Below are positions 13,771 through 17,002 of a DNA stretch of 17,002 bases, in pieces (the stretch's first letter is position 1; the number at the start of each line of letters is the position of its first letter). The stretch comes from Gammaproteobacteria bacterium (lineage in GTDB: Bacteria > Pseudomonadota > Gammaproteobacteria > SG8-11), in NCBI GenBank assembly GCA_016200445.1, contig JACQEQ010000115.1:1-17002 (forward strand), in the 5' to 3' direction. The notes beneath the pieces are model-generated. The model searched no databases. It saw only the letters and a program-made list of their open reading frames with translations, and was not told the DNA's origin. The translations under genes and the position numbers were made by a program.

Positions 13771-14634
13771 ATGCTCGCGATGAAGCGCGTCGTGGGCTTG
13801 CCCGCCGTGACCGCGCGCGCATATCGCAAGATCGACGCGAGTCGCTACGATGTGGTGATCGCCAACGGCGAGTTCTCCTGGGGTATCGACCACCCTAAAA
13901 CCATCTGCCTGTTTCACGGTTCCTACCGTGGCTTTCGCGACTACCTCAAACCTCATCTGTCGCTGCGCCAATATTTTTCGCTTTCGTGGCACGCGCAAAT
14001 TCAGCGGCTCGCCGCGCGTGGAAAATGTGTTGTCGCGGTTTCGGATTTCGTCGCGCAGATACTCGAAGGACAGGGCATTCGCGTAACCAGCGTGATCGAA
14101 AACAGCATCGACACCAATCATTTTCGGCCAGAGCCGTGCACGAAGAATGGTCGTTATCTTTTCGTCGGCAGCCATCACCACTATGGAAAGGGATTCGATG
14201 TATTGGAGCAGCTCGCCCGGCGGGGCATTGCAATTGATTGCGTCACGAACGAGCGGCCGGGGAAGGGGCTTGGATTTATAAATGTCATGAACCGGAGCGC
14301 GATGCCGGATCTGTATCGCCGCTATCGCATGCTGGTTTTTCCGAGTCGTTTTGAAGCCGCCGGTTTGGCGCCGTTGGAGGCGATGAGCTGCGGGCTACCG
14401 GTGGTGATGACCAATGTCGGTGTCGGTGCTGACTTGGCGAAGTCGATTCCCGATTTCGTTGTCGACGTGGCGGCTGTGAATCTTCCCGCGTTATTCGCCG
14501 CGCGTATCGAGCGCATTGAGGCTGACTACGAGAATTACGCCCAAGCCGCGCGCGACTATGTCGTCCGGCGTTATTCGTATCGACGCTTCAGCGACGAATG
14601 GCGCGACTTCGTGCGCGAGCAAGCCGCATGCTGA
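13771..14634 (+). CDS. Family 4-like glycosyltransferase, N-terminally short
   Basis: This 287-residue GT-B-type enzyme has a C-terminal Glycos_transf_1 domain with YLFVGSHHHYGKGFDVLEQLA (strand and helix, from 129) and FEAAGLAPLEAMSCGLPVV (194-212), which holds the EX7E pair Glu195 and Glu203. GT4 enzymes retain stereochemistry at the anomeric carbon. The N-terminal half looks incomplete: the stretch RYDVVIANGEFSWG and VSDFVAQILEGQG normally fall some 50-60 residues further in, and the usual first beta-alpha-beta unit is missing. The frame is open upstream only to 13735, where a TAA precedes it. ATG 13780 is an alternative start; neither has a clear Shine-Dalgarno. It follows the GT2 gene by 26 nt. 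It may be a truncated enzyme or a natural short variant. Confidence 0.8.
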   Translation: MLAMKRVVGLPAVTARAYRKIDASRYDVVIANGEFSWGIDHPKTICLFHGSYRGFRDYLKPHLSLRQYFSLSWHAQIQRLAARGKCVVAVSDFVAQILEGQGIRVTSVIENSIDTNHFRPEPCTKNGRYLFVGSHHHYGKGFDVLEQLARRGIAIDCVTNERPGKGLGFINVMNRSAMPDLYRRYRMLVFPSRFEAAGLAPLEAMSCGLPVVMTNVGVGADLAKSIPDFVVDVAAVNLPALFAARIERIEADYENYAQAARDYVVRRYSYRRFSDEWRDFVREQAAC

Positions 14635-15422
14635 GTTGGAACGTCGATCAAGGCGTGATTCGCGAGCTGCGCATGAGCGGCCGAAACTTCATTTTGCCGT
14701 GGGGGATCGAAACTGCGGACACGCGCGGATTCTTTTCCCTCGAAAAGCCGATCGGCTATCGCCATGTGCGAGAAGTCGAACACTTCCACGCAGACGCACA
14801 TCGTTCACAGACCGAAACCACCGTGCGCATGCCAGAGGGTTACTGGGCACTGCGCCTGGACGACCGTATCGAAAATGCACGCACACTGCGGCGCCGCGCA
14901 TCGTTAACCAGTCTTGACGACACAGTCCTCATGGATTTCGTCATGCGATTCCGCTTTCGCAAGGAGTTTTTTCCGTCAGCGGAGATTGCCGGACAAACGC
15001 TGCGGCATCGGGCCAGCGACGTGTACCACCAATATCCAGTACGTACAGCACGCCTCAACGGCACGGATTTTTCCGTCTACATCGAGGTCGAGGAAGCGAA
15101 CAACGACGGCGTGCTGGAACCGAACCTGTACGTGCGGGACCATGCGAACGAATGGGTCGTGCACGCACGCATGGTCCCAAGGAAAATTCACAAAGAGGTA
15201 ATCAAAATTTGCAACGGATGGGCGGGAACACGCGCGCTTCCGTCGTGGGCGAACTCGGCCGTGTTGGCGATGCCAGGGGTACGGTCTTTGCTGTGGTACC
15301 GGAACGAACGACGACCTTATCCGCGCATCGTTCGGCGTTTGTTTAACCCCAACGCGTTTCCGATGGCCCTGCTTGCAAAGGGCCGCACGTTGGAGTGGCA
15401 AGTGCGGATGGACATCGTATGA
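14628..15422 (+). CDS. Unknown protein of the exopolysaccharide operon
   Basis: This 264-residue protein has no signal peptide and no membrane helix. Its ATG lies inside the stop region of the GT4 gene (ATGCTGA), giving a 7-nt overlap, and its own stop overlaps the flippase start (ATGA), so it is translated as part of the operon. The sequence is rich in Arg, His and aromatic residues. The first two-thirds look mostly beta (for example YWALRLDDRIE, FVMRFRFRKEFF, FSVYIEVEEANN), followed by a possible helical C-terminus. I recognise no family or catalytic motif. A carbohydrate-binding or modifying role is inferred from the operon only. The in-frame ATG at 14598 lies inside the GT4 gene and is less likely. 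Confidence 0.75.
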   Translation: MLSWNVDQGVIRELRMSGRNFILPWGIETADTRGFFSLEKPIGYRHVREVEHFHADAHRSQTETTVRMPEGYWALRLDDRIENARTLRRRASLTSLDDTVLMDFVMRFRFRKEFFPSAEIAGQTLRHRASDVYHQYPVRTARLNGTDFSVYIEVEEANNDGVLEPNLYVRDHANEWVVHARMVPRKIHKEVIKICNGWAGTRALPSWANSAVLAMPGVRSLLWYRNERRPYPRIVRRLFNPNAFPMALLAKGRTLEWQVRMDIV

Positions 15423-16774
15423 ACCGGCCGCTGCTCTTAAACATTTTGTCATCGTTCGGCGACAAGGCGTTTACGGCTGTCGTGATGTTGGCGTCGACTG
15501 TGCTCATGGTTCGACTCCTGCCGCGCAGCGACTACGGCGTAATCGGTGTAGTGATGGGATATGGCGTCATCATCCAACTATTCAGTCTGTCCTTGGAAAA
15601 CGCCATATTGCGCGAGCATCGTGACTACGCGGGGAACGCGGAACGCTTTTTACTGAACTTCTTCGTGTTTAACGCGTTCAAGGCGCTGGTAATCATCACG
15701 CTCGGATTTTTGCTGGCCGGTGTTCTACCTGCATTGTACGCAGAGCGTGGTTTTTTCTGGGCGGTGTGCTCGATGTCGACCATTGTGGTTGGCGATATTC
15801 TTGTAGGTCCGCTCGTGCTTTATGCAAGCGCGCGCTACGAACAGCGCTTGGTGACGATGATCAACGTCGCCCGGTTTTCGTTGAATCTCATACTACTGTT
15901 CGGATTATTTTACTGGCCGAGCCTGTCCTATCTCTTTGTCAAAGACGTGGTCGTCACAGCGGGGTTCGTCCTTGCTTGGTATGGATTGGCCGGCAAACGC
16001 CTCGCGCTCGATTTCACGCACGTGTCGCTCCGCCGAGATGTCGATCCGGCATTTATTTGGAAGACGCTCACGAAATACTCGCTATGGGTACACATGACCG
16101 GTGTGGCAACAAATTTCATCTACCGCGCGGATGCATTCTTTCTGTCGTTTTTCGCACCGCTCGCGGTCGTGGGCAACTACAACGTGGCCCTGACGAGTGC
16201 GAACGTCGCCAACATCGCACCATCAATTCTTGGCTATCAAAACAGCGTCGCAATCTCGCATGCCAAGGACCAGAGCGAGGCATTCCGTTTGACCGACGCG
16301 TTTCTACGAATCTCGACCTATCTCGGCATCGCGACCTTGCTTGGATTCTTGGTTTTGGGTGTTTTTTATTTGCAGATGATCACCGGTCAGTCGAACGTTG
16401 ATGACATGTATCTGTACATGGTGTGCATTGTGATCGGCCTTGTCATTGCGAAAACGATCGCCTCGCCGCTCGTGGCCTATATCAACGTGAAGGGTGATGT
16501 GCGGCGTCTGTTCGTTCGTGTGAACCTTCCAATGCTCCTCTTCGCAAGCTTGACATATTATCTTTCCGCGCGCTTTTTCGGTGCCCCCGGACTCGCAGCG
16601 ATGAACATCGTGAACGCGCTGGTCTGGGCAGGTTTGTTGGCACTGGAAATACGGCGTTTAGGGTATCGCTTGCCGGTATTGCTGAACGTAGCGCAGGACG
16701 TGCAGCGGCTGCGTGCTTATCTGCGCGCAACGTCGACTCCAACGGTTCCCGCCGACGATGTGCGCGACAAATGA
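15419..16774 (+). CDS. Wzx-type polysaccharide flippase (MOP superfamily)
   Basis: This 451-residue polytopic inner-membrane protein has about 12 predicted membrane helices, starting with NILSSFGDKAFTAVVMLASTVLMVRLLPRSDYGVIG. The conserved opening, an amphipathic first helix followed by R.L.RSDYG, is typical of polysaccharide biosynthesis transporters of the MOP (MVF/PST) type. It would flip lipid-linked repeat units across the inner membrane for polymerisation. The ATG overlaps the previous stop (ATGA), and its own stop overlaps the next start in the same way. The upstream in-frame ATG at 15395 would add eight polar residues and is less likely. No Wzy polymerase is in the window; one may lie to the right. 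Confidence 0.9.
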   Translation: MNRPLLLNILSSFGDKAFTAVVMLASTVLMVRLLPRSDYGVIGVVMGYGVIIQLFSLSLENAILREHRDYAGNAERFLLNFFVFNAFKALVIITLGFLLAGVLPALYAERGFFWAVCSMSTIVVGDILVGPLVLYASARYEQRLVTMINVARFSLNLILLFGLFYWPSLSYLFVKDVVVTAGFVLAWYGLAGKRLALDFTHVSLRRDVDPAFIWKTLTKYSLWVHMTGVATNFIYRADAFFLSFFAPLAVVGNYNVALTSANVANIAPSILGYQNSVAISHAKDQSEAFRLTDAFLRISTYLGIATLLGFLVLGVFYLQMITGQSNVDDMYLYMVCIVIGLVIAKTIASPLVAYINVKGDVRRLFVRVNLPMLLFASLTYYLSARFFGAPGLAAMNIVNALVWAGLLALEIRRLGYRLPVLLNVAQDVQRLRAYLRATSTPTVPADDVRDK

Positions 16775-17002
16775 AATTGTTACTTGTTATTGATCGACTT
16801 GCTTTTGTGCTGTTTTACCGCAGGTACTACCAACGGATGTTCGCGCACTACGGCCGAAACATCCGGTGGGGGCGCGACTTCCGTCGCTATGTGATTCCGC
16901 GTTCGGTGCGGATTTCATGCCCGGAGAAGATACATATTGGCGATGGCTGCCGGTTCGACGAAGGCGTGTATCTGCAATGCCACAACGATGGCGACGGAAT
17001 CG
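16771..17002 (+). CDS. Hexapeptide-repeat (left-handed beta-helix) acyltransferase, 3' partial
   Basis: The frame starts at an ATG overlapping the flippase stop (ATGA) and stays open to the right edge, giving 77 residues. An N-terminal helical part (about 1-30, with FYRRYYQRMFAHYGRNI) leads into ISCPEKIHIGDGCRFDEGVYLQC, which has the I-G-x-x-C/V spacing of the left-handed beta-helix found in WcaF/NeuD/CysE-type acetyltransferases. It probably acetylates or otherwise acylates sugar units of the polymer. The catalytic His of this superfamily would lie further downstream, outside the window, so activity cannot be judged. Confidence 0.75.
   Translation, partial: MKLLLVIDRLAFVLFYRRYYQRMFAHYGRNIRWGRDFRRYVIPRSVRISCPEKIHIGDGCRFDEGVYLQCHNDGDGI

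Noticed and set aside
1..17002. CRISPR array, tRNA or rRNA genes, complete insertion sequence
   Set aside because: No regularly spaced repeats, cloverleaf or ribosomal segments, or transposase frames with terminal repeats were seen.

Overview
The window looks like the chromosome of a Gram-negative Pseudomonadota bacterium, most likely beta- or gammaproteobacterial. The basis is ExbB/ExbD/TonB energy transduction, outer-membrane beta-barrels, PEP-CTERM-type C-termini, a periplasmic OPX export protein and a Wzx flippase. Base composition is moderately GC-rich, with one AT-richer patch around 6.9-7.25 kb. No species can be named from the sequence.

Left block (1-5127, + strand): a tight operon encoding a dedicated proton-driven energy transducer. 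It holds a DUF2341/LamG-like domain protein fused to an ExbB/TolQ-type proton channel (left end outside the window), an ExbD, a TonB-like protein, a large Porin_5-type porin with a proline-rich N-terminal extension, and a coiled-coil exported protein. No plug-containing TonB-dependent receptor is present, so the likely client is the porin or an unknown partner. This is the strongest candidate for a poorly described system here.

Middle block (5128-8450): an accessory and decaying stretch. It has an exported protein with a degenerate PEP-CTERM-like tail, a bidirectional terminator, and a 5'-truncated PhoX/DUF839 pseudogene on the minus strand. That pseudogene abuts the last codons of an EAL-domain phosphodiesterase on the plus strand, which marks an old rearrangement junction. 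After an AT-rich gap carrying a repeated operator-like element come a ribbon-helix-helix protein and a second small PEP-CTERM-like protein with an unusually long tail. A terminator-like stem lies just before the next operon.

Right block (8451-17002, + strand): a Wzx/Wzy-type exopolysaccharide operon with mostly overlapping genes. In order: short OPX export protein, outer-membrane beta-barrel, Wzz/GumC-like chain-length protein, BY-kinase, GT2 glycosyltransferase, N-terminally short GT4 glycosyltransferase, unknown protein, flippase, and a partial hexapeptide acyltransferase running off the right end. No exosortase and no Wzy polymerase is visible. The short OPX protein plus separate barrel suggests a two-part outer-membrane exit channel; the Wzz/BY-kinase pair would control polymer length. 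PEP-CTERM-like proteins next to exopolysaccharide genes match the known genomic association of exosortase substrates with such loci.
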